Positions 29,780-38,757 of a DNA stretch of 64,000 nucleotides are shown here, piece after piece (position 1 is the first letter of the stretch; every line of letters starts with the position of its first letter). The notes beneath the pieces were generated by a model. It did not search any database. It was not told the origin of the DNA and was given only the letters and a program-made list of their open reading frames with translations. Source of the stretch: Streptomyces antarcticus (lineage in GTDB: Bacteria > Actinomycetota > Actinomycetes > Streptomycetales > Streptomycetaceae); NCBI RefSeq assembly GCF_026627255.1, contig NZ_JAPNLM010000007.1, forward strand, positions 1-64,000, given 5' to 3'. A program made the position numbers and the translations under genes.

Positions 29780-31450
29780 TTAGCCGGTGCAGGTGATGGA
29801 GAAGGGGACTGGGTTGGAGGTGGTGCGGGTGGGGCTCTGGAGTTCCACGGCCATGCCGGTGGTCAGGGTGCCGGCCTTCGCGTACGTCGTCAGCCGCACG
29901 GTGTCGTGCCCGGTGGGGGCGGACTTGTCGCCGATGGACATGGTGCGCCAGTGCGGGTCCACCACCGAGCCGTCGCCGGACACCCAGCGGTAGGAGATCA
30001 GGGTGGGCTCGGAGGCGGTGAAGGTCGCGGTGAACGCCGGGGCCTGGCTCTCGGGGGTCGGGCAGCGGCCGGTGTACTTGGTGTTCGCGCCCGCCACCGA
30101 CATCCGTACGCCGCCCGAACCGGTCCCGGAGTCCGCGTCGCCGTTGCCGTTGCCGTAGAGGGCGTACACCGTTCCGGCGGCGACCAGTACGCAGGCGGCC
30201 GCGCCGGCCGCGACGAAGGCCGCCGTACGGCGGTTGCGGGGCGGGTCGGCGGGCGCCGCGGCGGCCACTGCGGCGGTCGGGTGCGCGGGCTGGAGGGGCG
30301 CGGGCGGAGCGGACGTGGGCGGAGCGGACGTGGGCGGAGCGGGCTCAGCGGTGGTGGTGGTGGCCGCCGCAGTGGTGGGAGCCGTCGTCGCGGTGGTCGT
30401 CTCGGGCGTGGGGGCGGGGGAGGAGGCCGTGGTGCCCGCCGTCGCCGTGGTGCCCGCTGCCGTCGTGGTGCCCGCCGTCGTCGTGGCGGCCGCCGTCGTG
30501 GTGCCCGCCGTCGTGGTGCCCGCCGTCGTGGTGCCCGCCGTCGTGGTGCCCGCCGTCGTGGTGCCCGCCGTCGTGGTGGCCGGGGCGGGTCGTGCCGGGG
30601 TCGGCAGGACGCGGGCGGCGGCCGTGGTGGCGTCCGGCTCGTGGGCGATGACCCGCAGGGCCGAGGCGACCTCGGCGGCGGGGGTCCGCTCGGCCGGTTC
30701 CTTGCGGAGCAGCCCGGCGATCACCGGGGCGAGGGGGCCGGCCCGGGTCGGCGCGGGCGGTTCCTCGTCCACGACGGCCCGCAGGGTGCCGAGCGCTGTG
30801 TCCTGCCGGAACGGGGAGATCCCCTCCACGGCCGCGTACAGCATCACGCCGAGGGACCACAGGTCCGACGCGGGGCCCGAGGGGCGGCCCAGCGCCCGCT
30901 CCGGCGGCAGGTACTCGGGGGAGCCGACCACCTCACCCGTCGTGGTCAGTGCGGTGCTGCCCTCGACCACCGCGATGCCGAAGTCGCTGAGCACCACGCG
31001 CCCGTCCTCGGCGAGCAGCACGTTGGCCGGCTTCACGTCGCGGTGCTCCACCCCGACGGCATGGGCGGCGCGCAGGGCGCCCAGCACCTCCGCGCCGATG
31101 TGCGCGACGCGCCGGGGGGCGAGCGGTCCCTCGGCGCGCAGCAGGTCGGCCAGCGACTGCCCGCGGATCAGCTCCATGACGATCCAGGGCCGGCCGTCCT
31201 CCATGGCCACGTCGTGGACCATCACCACGTTGCGGTCGGGTATCCGGGCCGCCGCCCACGCCTCCCGCTCCAGCCTGCTGTACATGCGCGCGATGGCGCC
31301 GTCCGGCAGATGGGCCGGGGCCCGGACCTCCTTGACGGCGACCTCGCGGTGCAGGGTCTCGTCGCGGGCCCGCCACACGGTGCCCATGCCGCCCTCGCCG
31401 AGCCGGGACAGCAGCCGGTAGCGGCCGGCGATCAGCCGCTCGCCGTCCGG
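29780..31450 (-). CDS. Membrane-anchored Ser/Thr protein kinase (start unclear)
   Basis: A Hanks-type kinase with glycine loop LLSRLGEGGMGTVWRARD, catalytic VEHRDVKPANVLL, DFGIAV and SPEYLPPERAL (APE region). A Thr/Ala-rich linker with tandem GTTTA pentapeptides follows, then one membrane helix (RTAAFVAAGAAACVLVAAGT) and a C-terminal outside domain with Cys pairs that may sense a ligand. The frame is open to about 31566, but no ATG, GTG or TTG lies before the glycine loop. The first usable Met (31385-31387) is inside that loop. I therefore suspect a frameshift near 31450-31520 or a rare start; the end coordinate is where homology begins. Confidence 0.75.
   Translation of the reverse strand, partial: PDGERLIAGRYRLLSRLGEGGMGTVWRARDETLHREVAVKEVRAPAHLPDGAIARMYSRLEREAWAAARIPDRNVVMVHDVAMEDGRPWIVMELIRGQSLADLLRAEGPLAPRRVAHIGAEVLGALRAAHAVGVEHRDVKPANVLLAEDGRVVLSDFGIAVVEGSTALTTTGEVVGSPEYLPPERALGRPSGPASDLWSLGVMLYAAVEGISPFRQDTALGTLRAVVDEEPPAPTRAGPLAPVIAGLLRKEPAERTPAAEVASALRVIAHEPDATTAAARVLPTPARPAPATTTAGTTTAGTTTAGTTTAGTTTAGTTTAAATTTAGTTTAAGTTATAGTTASSPAPTPETTTATTAPTTAAATTTTAEPAPPTSAPPTSAPPAPLQPAHPTAAVAAAAPADPPRNRRTAAFVAAGAAACVLVAAGTVYALYGNGNGDADSGTGSGGVRMSVAGANTKYTGRCPTPESQAPAFTATFTASEPTLISYRWVSGDGSVVDPHWRTMSIGDKSAPTGHDTVRLTTYAKAGTLTTGMAVELQSPTRTTSNPVPFSITCTG
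30440..30590. repeat. Tandem 15-bp coding repeat in the kinase linker
   Basis: About ten units of the gtggtgcccgccgtc type encode (GTTTA)n or near variants on the minus strand. The number of units is likely to vary between strains. The linker joins the cytosolic kinase domain to the membrane helix. Confidence 0.8.
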
Positions 31451-31554
31451 CGCGCCCGCACCGGCTGTGGGAGCCGCGCCGGGCGAACCGGGCGCGGCGG
31501 CCGCGGTGCATCCGGATCGGTGACGAAACGTTCCTCTACGAGGCGCAGGACTCC

Positions 31555-33237
31555 ATGGAGACGGTCATCGACCTCTCCCTCCTGGACGTGCCCCGGCCCA
31601 GCGCCACGGACCCCGGCACGCTGCGGGTCACCGTCAGCGGCGGCGGTCCGGTGGGGCTCGCCTTCGCCCTGGCGCTCGACGAGATGCTGCCCGGGCGGGC
31701 CGCCGTCACCGTCTACGACGGGCGCTGGACCCGGAAGGGCTCCTCGGTCGTCTGGAAGGACGAGACCCAGGGGAACTTCCGCCGCCAGCAGGTGGTGACC
31801 GTCCAGAGCCGGCAGTACCTCGCCCTGCCCGAGGAGGTGCTCTCCGCCCTCTTCGACGACGGCGCCGCCTACTCGGAGATGTGGCCCGTCGGCCCCGACT
31901 CGGTCGACGGCCGCCCGCCCCGCAACATCCGCATCGCCCACATCGAGGACCGGCTGCTGGAACTGGCCAACCGGAAGCCGTCCATCCGCCTGGTCCCCAA
32001 GCGGTTCGACGTGGCGGAGGAGCAGGGCCGGATCACCCGCGAACACGTCCTGGCGGTCGCCGAAGGCGGCCGCTCCCGCACTCGGGAGCACTACGCGGAC
32101 CGCTTCGGCGCGGCCGACGCCTCGATCTACTCGCTCGACGGCGAGCACCTCCAGGACGTCGTCCTGGGGCTGCGCGTCACATCGAAGCTGCCGGACCCGA
32201 TGAGCGTGCTGCTCACCGTGTCGCAGAACCGCTTCCTGCTCAACTCGCTGCGCGGCGAGGGCTTCCTGAACATGCGGCTCACCCGGGAGGAGGCCCGCAA
32301 CGTCATCGGCATCGACCCGGTGCGCCACGTCTTCGAGGAGTGCATCGCCGCCCGCCCCTGCCTGATGAGCCGGCAGGAGGAGGACAACGAGTTCCGCTGC
32401 CCCACCCACGGCACCCTCTTCCTCCCCGCCCTGCTGCGCGGTTCCCCGCTGTGGAAGGAGATCCGGCAGGGCCTCAGCCTGTTCGGGGTGGCCGAGGAGG
32501 ACCTGTCCGCGATCACCTCGTTCCGGCTGGACATGGTGCAGCGCCCGCGCTTCACCGCACAGCTGCACCGGCCGACGACGACCACCCCCGGCACCTACGG
32601 CTTCCTGCTGGGCGACGCGGCCAACGCGATCCACTTCTGGCCGGGCCGCGGCCTCAACAGCGGTCTTGCCTCGGCCACTTCGCTGGCCCGCTCGCTCAGC
32701 CGCGCCTGGCGGGGCAAGCCGCTGCGGGACGCCGACTTCATCCGGCACGAGGCGGCGATGTCCATGCTCCAGTACCGGCACAAGAGCCGGGCCTGGAACG
32801 CCATGGTGACCACCGACGAACAGGGCATCACCCACGCCATCAAGGACATCATCGCGCGCAGCGCGGAAGCCTCCGCGGATGCCTCCGCCGCTGCCTCCGC
32901 GGATGCTTCCCGCGGTGCCTCCCCCGGTGCCGCGGACAGCAGTGACCTGGACGCCCTGCTGGACCGCATGGCCGGGATCCGCGAACGCCTGGCGCCCCGG
33001 ATGCCGGGTCTGCCCGGTGACGCGGAGCTCCGCTCCCACCTCGCCTCGATCCCCCCGGCCACCCTCCGCACCCTGCGGGAGAGCGGCGCCTGGGACACCC
33101 TGATCGTCGGCGGCGAGGAGGCCGACATCGACCTCTTCTACCAGTCGGACTCCCCGGTCTTCGTCCCCCGCCCGAGCGACCCGGGGCCGAGCGACCCCCG
33201 GCCGAGCGACCCCCGAAGCCCCTCCGCGGTCGGCTGA
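31555..33237 (+). CDS. FAD-dependent oxidoreductase / monooxygenase-like protein
   Basis: The 560-residue protein has an N-terminal nucleotide fold TVSGGGPVGLAFALALDEML (about residues 25-44). A second FAD motif is GDAANAIHFWPGRGLNSGLA (about 352-371), the GD box of aromatic hydroxylase-like flavoproteins. A low-complexity Ala/Ser stretch (about 440-460) and a C-terminal helical domain with SDP repeats follow. The substrate cannot be told. It starts at ATG 31555 with AGGA upstream and diverges from the kinase gene. It could be a tailoring enzyme of the cluster to the right but is separated from it by unrelated genes. Confidence 0.7.
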   Translation: METVIDLSLLDVPRPSATDPGTLRVTVSGGGPVGLAFALALDEMLPGRAAVTVYDGRWTRKGSSVVWKDETQGNFRRQQVVTVQSRQYLALPEEVLSALFDDGAAYSEMWPVGPDSVDGRPPRNIRIAHIEDRLLELANRKPSIRLVPKRFDVAEEQGRITREHVLAVAEGGRSRTREHYADRFGAADASIYSLDGEHLQDVVLGLRVTSKLPDPMSVLLTVSQNRFLLNSLRGEGFLNMRLTREEARNVIGIDPVRHVFEECIAARPCLMSRQEEDNEFRCPTHGTLFLPALLRGSPLWKEIRQGLSLFGVAEEDLSAITSFRLDMVQRPRFTAQLHRPTTTTPGTYGFLLGDAANAIHFWPGRGLNSGLASATSLARSLSRAWRGKPLRDADFIRHEAAMSMLQYRHKSRAWNAMVTTDEQGITHAIKDIIARSAEASADASAAASADASRGASPGAADSSDLDALLDRMAGIRERLAPRMPGLPGDAELRSHLASIPPATLRTLRESGAWDTLIVGGEEADIDLFYQSDSPVFVPRPSDPGPSDPRPSDPRSPSAVG

Positions 33238-33304
33238 CACCGCCGCCGGCGGCGGTGTCCGGGCGGGCGGCCGGTCGTTGTGGGGGGAAACGAAGAAGGA
33301 CACC

Positions 33305-33862
33305 ATGCCGACCCGTGAACCCGCCGACCGGCCCACGACCGAACTCGACGGCCGCTACAGCTCCGCGCTCAATCCCCGCCCCGGTGCCGACGACGTCACC
33401 GCCACCGAATGGACGTCCGCCCAACGGCAGTTGGAGACCGCCGAGATCTTCTGGCTGTCCACGGTGCGGGCCGACGGCCGGCTCCACGTCACTCCCGTGA
33501 TCGCGGCCTGGCACGACGGGGTCCTGTACTTCTCGACCGGCCCCGGGGAGCAGAAGGCGAGGAACCTCGCGCACGACGGCCACTGCGCCCTGACCACCGG
33601 GGGAAACTCCCTCACCGAGGGGCTGGACCTCGTGGTCGAGGGCACGGCGAGGCAGGTGGCCGATCCCGCGGCGCTGGAGCGGGTGATCGCGGCGTACGAG
33701 GCGAAGTACGGGGCGCACATCACCTCTCCCGAAGGCACCTTCCACGGGATCGGCGACGCCTTCCGGGCGGGTCACGCGGTGGTGTTCGCGGTGGCCCCGG
33801 ACACCGCGTACGGCTTCGGCCGGGACGACGGGGTCTACAGCCACACCCGGTGGACGTTCTGA
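33305..33862 (+). CDS. Pyridoxamine 5'-phosphate oxidase-like FMN protein
   Basis: The 185-residue protein has a PPOX split barrel: EIFWLSTVRADGRLHVTPVI (about residues 50-69), then AWHDGVLYFSTGPGEQKARN and LDLVVEGTARQV. Such proteins bind FMN or F420 and reduce diverse substrates; many are of unknown role. ATG 33305 (MPTREPAD) follows a gaagaagga ribosome site. It lies 67 bp after the flavoprotein gene on the same strand, possibly in one transcript. Confidence 0.75.
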   Translation: MPTREPADRPTTELDGRYSSALNPRPGADDVTATEWTSAQRQLETAEIFWLSTVRADGRLHVTPVIAAWHDGVLYFSTGPGEQKARNLAHDGHCALTTGGNSLTEGLDLVVEGTARQVADPAALERVIAAYEAKYGAHITSPEGTFHGIGDAFRAGHAVVFAVAPDTAYGFGRDDGVYSHTRWTF

Positions 33863-33962
33863 GGACGGGCCCGCGAGCGGGCGCCGGGAGCCTTCGTGAG
33901 CCGTCCGGAAGCCGTCCGGAAGCCTTGGGGGAGCTTTCGGAGAGCTGCCAGGCGGCCGGCCC

Positions 33963-34298
33963 TCACTGCTGCTTCGCGGTGAGTCCGCCGTCGGGGGTGA
34001 GGGTGAATCGCGTACGGAACATGCCGCTGGTCTCGCGGGCCGCCTCGCCGTACGCGCCGAGGTGGATCTCCTCGGCCTTGCCGTAGTTGATCCGCGCCTG
34101 GGCCGCGTGCGTCCAGGAGTTGATCCGCACGTGCGTCGACCAGACGTCCATCGTCTCGTCCTTCCAGGGGCCCCAGCTGCGTTCGGGGTAGAGTCCCGGC
34201 GTCCTGCCCTGCTGGAAGATCACGGCCGTGAGGGCGGGCACCAGGACGGTCAGGAGCCCCAGGCCCCCTATGGTGACGCGGCGAAGGTTCAGTGGCAC
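33963..34298 (-). CDS. Small membrane-anchored hypothetical protein
   Basis: The 111-residue protein has a basic start (MPLNLRRVTI), one N-terminal hydrophobic segment (about residues 9-28) and an outside-type domain with several Trp (SWGPWKDETMDVW, NSWTHAAQ). I do not recognise the family. It diverges from the BtrH-like gene. Confidence 0.5.
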   Translation of the reverse strand: MPLNLRRVTIGGLGLLTVLVPALTAVIFQQGRTPGLYPERSWGPWKDETMDVWSTHVRINSWTHAAQARINYGKAEEIHLGAYGEAARETSGMFRTRFTLTPDGGLTAKQQ

Positions 34299-34498
34299 GG
34301 GTCTGACTCCTGGCGGTTGGGAGGCGAAAACGGCCGGCGGGCGCCGCCGCGTGACCGGCTGCGGGACGCGGCCAGCGGTACGGCCCGCGTATGGCCCGTG
34401 GCGGGATGACGATGGGCGGGGCGGGGGGAAGCTCTAGGGTGGGAGGTCTGCCGCCGCGGTGTCACACCACCGCCCACGTCATCAGTTCTGAGGTCGCG

Positions 34499-35473
34499 TT
34501 GCATCCCTACATCGGATCCGGTCCGTACTGCTTCTCCAACTCGCTCGCCATGGCCCTCGGGGAGGACGCGCCGTCGCCGTCCGTCATCGAGGTGCTCACC
34601 GGGTCCCCCTTCGGGTTCCAGCTGCTGGCCGACGAAGTGCCGTTGTTCGACCCGTTCGGCTGGGATCCGGAGATCGGACTGGACTCCGCGATCGACGTCC
34701 TCGGCTACACCTGCGAGCGCAGCGACGGCGGTGACGCCGACGAGGCCCTCGGCAGGCTGCGCGCGGGAACGGAGCGGGGGCCCGTGCTGGTCGGGCCGAT
34801 GGACATGGGCCTGCTGCTCCACCAGCCCGGCAGCGGCAGCGCCACGGGCGCGGACCACTACGTGGTGGTGCTGGCCGTGGACGGCGGCACGGTGGTCTTC
34901 CATGACCCGCACGGCCACCCGTACGCGACGCTGCCGGCCGCGGAGTTCCTCGAGGCGTGGCGCGGCGAGGAGGTGGCGTACCTCGAGGAGCCGTTCGCCC
35001 TGCGCACCTCGTTCGCGCGCCGCCGTGAGGTGAGCGCGCACGAGGCGCTGCGCGCGTCGCTGCCCGCGGCCGTCAGCTGGCTGGGAGTGCGCGACGACCG
35101 GGACGTTCCCCCCGGTTCGCTCGCCAACGCAGACGGTCTCGAGCGGCTCGCCGACCAGGTCGGCGCGGGCGAACTCGGCACGGAGATCCGGGAGATGCTG
35201 GAGAAGTTCTCCGTACGGGTCGGCGCGCGCCGGCTGTCCGACGCCGCAGTGGCGCTGACCGGCGCCGGATACCCGGAACCGGGACGGCTGCTGCGGGAGC
35301 AGGCCGCCCTCCTGGGCGGCCTGCAGTACCCGCTCGTGACCGGGGACGACGCCGCGTTCGCGACCGGCCTGCGGCGGCTGGCACCGACGTACGGCCACCT
35401 GCGCGAGGTGCTGGCCAAGACGGTCGCCGGGCCGGCCCCGTCGGGTGGCGCGGACGCGACCGGCCTGCGCTGA
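34499..35473 (+). CDS. BtrH-like / C39-peptidase-like protein
   Basis: The 324-residue protein has an N-terminal HPYIGSGPYCFSNSLAMALG with the Cys of the papain-like BtrH N-terminal fold. A His-containing segment GADHYVVVLAVDGGTVVFHD (about residues 119-138) fits the second catalytic part. BtrH transfers an acyl group from a carrier protein in butirosin synthesis; many orphans exist. I chose TTG 34499 because a GAGG lies 5 bases upstream and homology starts right there; the frame is open further upstream (ATG 34391). A link to the lipopeptide cluster is possible but unproven. Confidence 0.6.
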   Translation: MHPYIGSGPYCFSNSLAMALGEDAPSPSVIEVLTGSPFGFQLLADEVPLFDPFGWDPEIGLDSAIDVLGYTCERSDGGDADEALGRLRAGTERGPVLVGPMDMGLLLHQPGSGSATGADHYVVVLAVDGGTVVFHDPHGHPYATLPAAEFLEAWRGEEVAYLEEPFALRTSFARRREVSAHEALRASLPAAVSWLGVRDDRDVPPGSLANADGLERLADQVGAGELGTEIREMLEKFSVRVGARRLSDAAVALTGAGYPEPGRLLREQAALLGGLQYPLVTGDDAAFATGLRRLAPTYGHLREVLAKTVAGPAPSGGADATGLR

Positions 35474-35544
35474 CGCGACGCGACGGGGCGGGGCGCGACG
35501 GGGCGGGGCGGGGCGCGACGGGCCGGCCCGGGCCGGGCGGGGTG

Positions 35545-36954
35545 TCATTCCCGCGGGTCCGCCACGTTCAGCACCTTCGGGCGCGTGTAGGCGAGCAGGC
35601 CCAGATGGCCGTACTCGACGCCGACTCCGGAGCTCTTCGTCCCGCCGAACGGGACGTTGTGCCGGAGGTCGCCGTGGGTGTTGATCCAGACCGTGCCGCA
35701 GTCGAGCCGGCCGGCCAGTGCGCGGGCCTGCCGCTCGTCGCCCCACAGTGAGGCCCCGAGGCCGAACTCGGTGGCGTTGGCGCGGGCCACGGCCTCATCG
35801 ACGTCGGCGTAGCCGAGGACCGGGATGACCGGGCCGAACTGCTCCTCCACCTCCAGCGCGGTGCCGGCCGGCAGGTCCGTCACCACCGTGGGCGGATAGA
35901 AGTGGCCCGGCCCCTCGGGGACGACGCCGCCCGTGACCACCCGGGCACCGGCCTTCACGGCGGCGTCGACCAGCGAGGCCACCCGGTCGCGCTGGGCCCT
36001 GCTGATGAGCGGCCCGTACTCGGTGGCCGGGTCGGCGCCGTCGCCGACCACCGCCCGCCGGGCCAGGTCCGCCAGCAGCCCGGCCAGCCGCTCCCGCTTC
36101 TCCTCGGGTACGTAGACGCGCTTGACCGCCGCGCAGAACTGGCCGCTGTTGGCGAGGGCCGCGCCGAACAGCGCCGGGGCCAGGGCGTCCACATCGGCGT
36201 CCGGGAGGACGATCGCCGGGTCGTTGCCGCCGAGTTCGAGCACCACGGGGGTGAAGCGCCCGGCCGCGTGCCGGGCGATGCCGCGCCCGGTTCCCACCGA
36301 GCCGGTGAAGGAGATGAGCCGGATGCCCGGGTGGGTGGTCAGGGCCTCCCCGAGGGCGTCGGCGCCGGACACCACGTTGAGCACGCCCGGGGGCAGGCAC
36401 TCCTGGAGGACCTCGCCGACGCGGAGCGTGGACAGCGGGGTCTGCGGCGAGGGCTTGAGGACGACCGTGTTGCCGGCCAGGAGGGCCGGGGCGACCTTGC
36501 ACATCGCCAGGATGATCGGGAAGTTCGACGGAGCGATGGCCGCGACGACCCCGTAGGGCTCCCGGGTCAGGGTGATGTCGGCGGAGGAGTCCCGTACGAG
36601 CTGCTCGGCCGACAGGGACAGCTCCGCGGTGTGGCCGAACCACGCGGCGGACAGGCCGACTTCACCGAGCGCGTCGCGCACGGGCTTGCCCTGCTCGGCC
36701 GACAGCAGGCGGGCGACCTCGTCGCCCGCGGCGCCCAGCCGCTTCCCGCACTCCACCAGGTGCGCACGGCGTTCGTCCTCGGTGAGCGCCGTCCAGCGGG
36801 GCTGCGCCGCGGCCGCGGCGGCGACCGCCTCGTCCAGCTGGGCGAGGGTGCAGTCGGGGGCCTCGGCGATCACGGCGCCGGTGGCCGGGTTCTCGACGGG
36901 CAGCCGGCCGGCGGTGTCCACGCGGGCCCCGGCCACGGTCATGCGTATCGTCAC
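35545..36954 (-). CDS. NAD(P)-dependent aldehyde dehydrogenase
   Basis: The 469-residue enzyme oxidises an aldehyde to an acid. It has the Rossmann-type [20 protein letters not shown] (about residues 139-158), [11 protein letters not shown] (about 216-226), catalytic Glu in [11 protein letters not shown] (about 242) and catalytic Cys in [13 protein letters not shown] (about 276). It is closest in style to the succinate-semialdehyde dehydrogenase group. GTG 36954 overlaps the mbtH stop (GTGA), so it is translated with mbtH and likely belongs to the NRPS cluster, for example to form or remove an amino-aldehyde or a precursor. Confidence 0.85.
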   Translation of the reverse strand: MTIRMTVAGARVDTAGRLPVENPATGAVIAEAPDCTLAQLDEAVAAAAAAQPRWTALTEDERRAHLVECGKRLGAAGDEVARLLSAEQGKPVRDALGEVGLSAAWFGHTAELSLSAEQLVRDSSADITLTREPYGVVAAIAPSNFPIILAMCKVAPALLAGNTVVLKPSPQTPLSTLRVGEVLQECLPPGVLNVVSGADALGEALTTHPGIRLISFTGSVGTGRGIARHAAGRFTPVVLELGGNDPAIVLPDADVDALAPALFGAALANSGQFCAAVKRVYVPEEKRERLAGLLADLARRAVVGDGADPATEYGPLISRAQRDRVASLVDAAVKAGARVVTGGVVPEGPGHFYPPTVVTDLPAGTALEVEEQFGPVIPVLGYADVDEAVARANATEFGLGASLWGDERQARALAGRLDCGTVWINTHGDLRHNVPFGGTKSSGVGVEYGHLGLLAYTRPKVLNVADPRE

Positions 36955-37172
36955 GACGCGGACTCCGCCGTGTCCATGTGCCGGCGAAGGCTCAGCGGCC
37001 GCATGTCGGTCCAGACCTCGTCCACGTACGCGAGGCAGTCTTCCTTCGCGCCTTCCTTGCCGGCCGCACGCCAGCCGGCCGGAATCTCCGATTCCAGAGG
37101 CCAGATCGAGTACTGCTCTTCGAGATTCACGACGACGCGAAAGGCCGCGACGTTCTCATTCTGCTCGCTCAT
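36951..37172 (-). CDS. mbtH: MbtH-family protein
   Basis: The 73-residue chaperone of NRPS adenylation domains shows the family pattern [10 protein letters not shown] (about residues 16-25), [31 protein letters not shown]. It binds A domains and raises their activity or stability. It is transcribed away from the main operon through a 101-bp divergent region and is coupled to the aldehyde dehydrogenase. Its presence supports use of the A domains at 44.1 and 48.5 kb. Confidence 0.95.
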   Translation of the reverse strand: MSEQNENVAAFRVVVNLEEQYSIWPLESEIPAGWRAAGKEGAKEDCLAYVDEVWTDMRPLSLRRHMDTAESAS

Positions 37173-37273
37173 TGCGCTTCTCCCCTTACCGCGCCGCGCT
37201 CGCTATAGTGCGCCGGACCGCGGCCTCGAAAATGACAGCTGCGATGGTGGATCGAACTTCGGAGGTACGTTAC
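37173..37273. promoter_or_regulatory. Divergent promoter region of the NRPS cluster
   Basis: 101 bp between mbtH (-) and the deacetylase gene (+). It carries a ggaggt ribosome site just before ATG 37274. It is AT-richer than its surroundings around 37195-37245, consistent with back-to-back promoters. No regulator gene is adjacent. Confidence 0.45.
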
Positions 37274-38188
37274 ATGAGCGAAGTGGCGCAGGGCGACGGG
37301 GTGTCGGGCGAAAAGGACCATGCGGTACGGGTGCCTGTTGTCGACTGGCCCGAACGGGCGAAGTCGGGAGCGTGGCTGGGTGATGACAAGGCCGTGGTCG
37401 TCATATCCGTGGACGTCGACGCGGAGTCGCCGGTGCTGGCCCGGGGCGAGCACTACATCAACCACTTGACGACCATGTCCCACCAGGCCTATGGTCCGCG
37501 GGTCGGTGTTCCCAGGATTCTTGACCTGCTGGAACGCCTGGATGTTCCCTCCACATTCTTCATCCCCGGCGTGAGCGCGGAGCGCTGGCCGTCCGTGGTC
37601 GAATCCGTACGTGACCGGGGCCAGGAAATCGGCCTGCACGGGTTCACGCACCGCCATCCCGTCCACCTTTCCGAGGACGAGCAGCGTGCGGAGCTGGAGA
37701 ACAGCCTGAAGACTTTCGCGCGATTCGGCGTGACGCCGCGCGGATATCGGGCCCCCAACTGGGAGATGACCCGGTACACCCTGGACCTGCTGCCCGAATA
37801 CGGGCTGTCCTACGACTCCTCCCTCATGGACGACGACCGGCCGTACGTGGTGCTCGCCGGGGCGGGCCGGCAGCGGGTGGCGGAGCTGCCCGTGCACTGG
37901 CTGCTGGACGACTGGGAGCAGTACGCCTTCCTGCCGGAGCCCAACATCGGTCAGCTGATCGAGGCTCCGTCGAAGGTGGTTGACCTTTGGACTTCTGAAC
38001 TCGACGCGATGCGCGAGCACGGCTCGCTGTGTGTCCTGACCGTCCACCCGTTCCTCACCGGGCGTCCCTCGCGGCTTCGTGCGCTGGAGACTTTCATCCG
38101 GTTCGCCCAGGAATGCGGAGATGTCCGGTTCGCGACGGCGGGGGAGGTCGCGGACTCCGTCCTCCATACGGATTCTTCTATTCCGTAG
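37274..38188 (+). CDS. NodB/PuuE-like polysaccharide deacetylase family protein
   Basis: The 304-residue metal-dependent hydrolase has VVISVDVDAESPVLARG (about residues 37-53) with the first Asp pair, STFFIPGVSAERWP, then EIGLHGFTHRHPVHLS with the His-x-x-x-His ligands (about 119-134) and GYRAPNWEMTRYTLDLLP. It is closest to PuuE-like members that act on small amides rather than on cell wall. ATG 37274 follows ggaggt. In an NRPS cluster it may deacylate or deformylate an intermediate, or open a ring. The substrate is unknown. Confidence 0.75.
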   Translation: MSEVAQGDGVSGEKDHAVRVPVVDWPERAKSGAWLGDDKAVVVISVDVDAESPVLARGEHYINHLTTMSHQAYGPRVGVPRILDLLERLDVPSTFFIPGVSAERWPSVVESVRDRGQEIGLHGFTHRHPVHLSEDEQRAELENSLKTFARFGVTPRGYRAPNWEMTRYTLDLLPEYGLSYDSSLMDDDRPYVVLAGAGRQRVAELPVHWLLDDWEQYAFLPEPNIGQLIEAPSKVVDLWTSELDAMREHGSLCVLTVHPFLTGRPSRLRALETFIRFAQECGDVRFATAGEVADSVLHTDSSIP

Positions 38189-38445
38189 GCTCTTACCGGC
38201 CAGTATGCCCTGAATCCCCGGTGTTAATTGCCCCAACTCCGGTGCCGCGCTTGAGGACTGGTCGGGACTGGCTCGAAACGGTTCACCGGCAAGCCTTGTA
38301 CGCAAGATCGACGGTGTGTTTGGATGACGCCATCGAGCGGCACCGGGGGCGCGGCCACTCCATTGCGGGAAACCTGCCGCCTTCCGTTGCGCATTCATGT
38401 AACTGCACCAAAGGATTGACGGGTGCAGGTCCTTGAGGGGGTCTG
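38189..38445. promoter_or_regulatory. Spacer with likely promoter of the carrier-desaturase genes
   Basis: 257 bp without a gene. It is less GC-rich near 38205-38240 and near 38390-38420. gaggggg at 38434-38440 is the ribosome site of the carrier protein gene. A second promoter of the cluster may lie here. Confidence 0.35.
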
Positions 38446-38751
38446 ATGAGCTTCGGCGATGCGTCCGACCAGACGCGCCTGGAAGAATTGACCGAAACGG
38501 TTGCGAATATCTGGGCGGACGTCCTGGAAATCGAGCGGTCCGCCATCGATCCGCACGAGAGTGACTTCTTCGCGCTCGGCGGATACTCGCTTCTCGTTCT
38601 TCAGTCGATATCCCGGCTGCTGACCGAGCAGGGAATCAGCGAGGAGGACGGCCAGGAACTCGAGGGGCTTTTGCTCAACGAGCTCTTCGAAAAGCCGACA
38701 GCGGCCGCGCAAGCGGAATGCCTGCTGCGGAACGTGCCGGTGCAGGCGTAG
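38446..38751 (+). CDS. Free-standing acyl/peptidyl carrier protein
   Basis: The 101-residue carrier protein has the phosphopantetheine site FFALGGYSLLVLQSISRLL (Ser at about residue 49), in the style of NRPS carriers (GGxS). The surroundings VANIWADVLEIERSAID are typical of helix 1. It is separated by 6 bp from the desaturase gene, which suggests that the substrate of the desaturase, or an amino acid to be modified, is bound here. It must be primed by a phosphopantetheinyl transferase encoded elsewhere. Confidence 0.9.
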   Translation: MSFGDASDQTRLEELTETVANIWADVLEIERSAIDPHESDFFALGGYSLLVLQSISRLLTEQGISEEDGQELEGLLLNELFEKPTAAAQAECLLRNVPVQA

Positions 38752-38757
38752 CGAAAA

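Noticed and set aside
30440..30590. CRISPR-like periodic repeat
   Set aside because: The units are contiguous with no spacers and encode in-frame GTTTA pentapeptides in the kinase gene.
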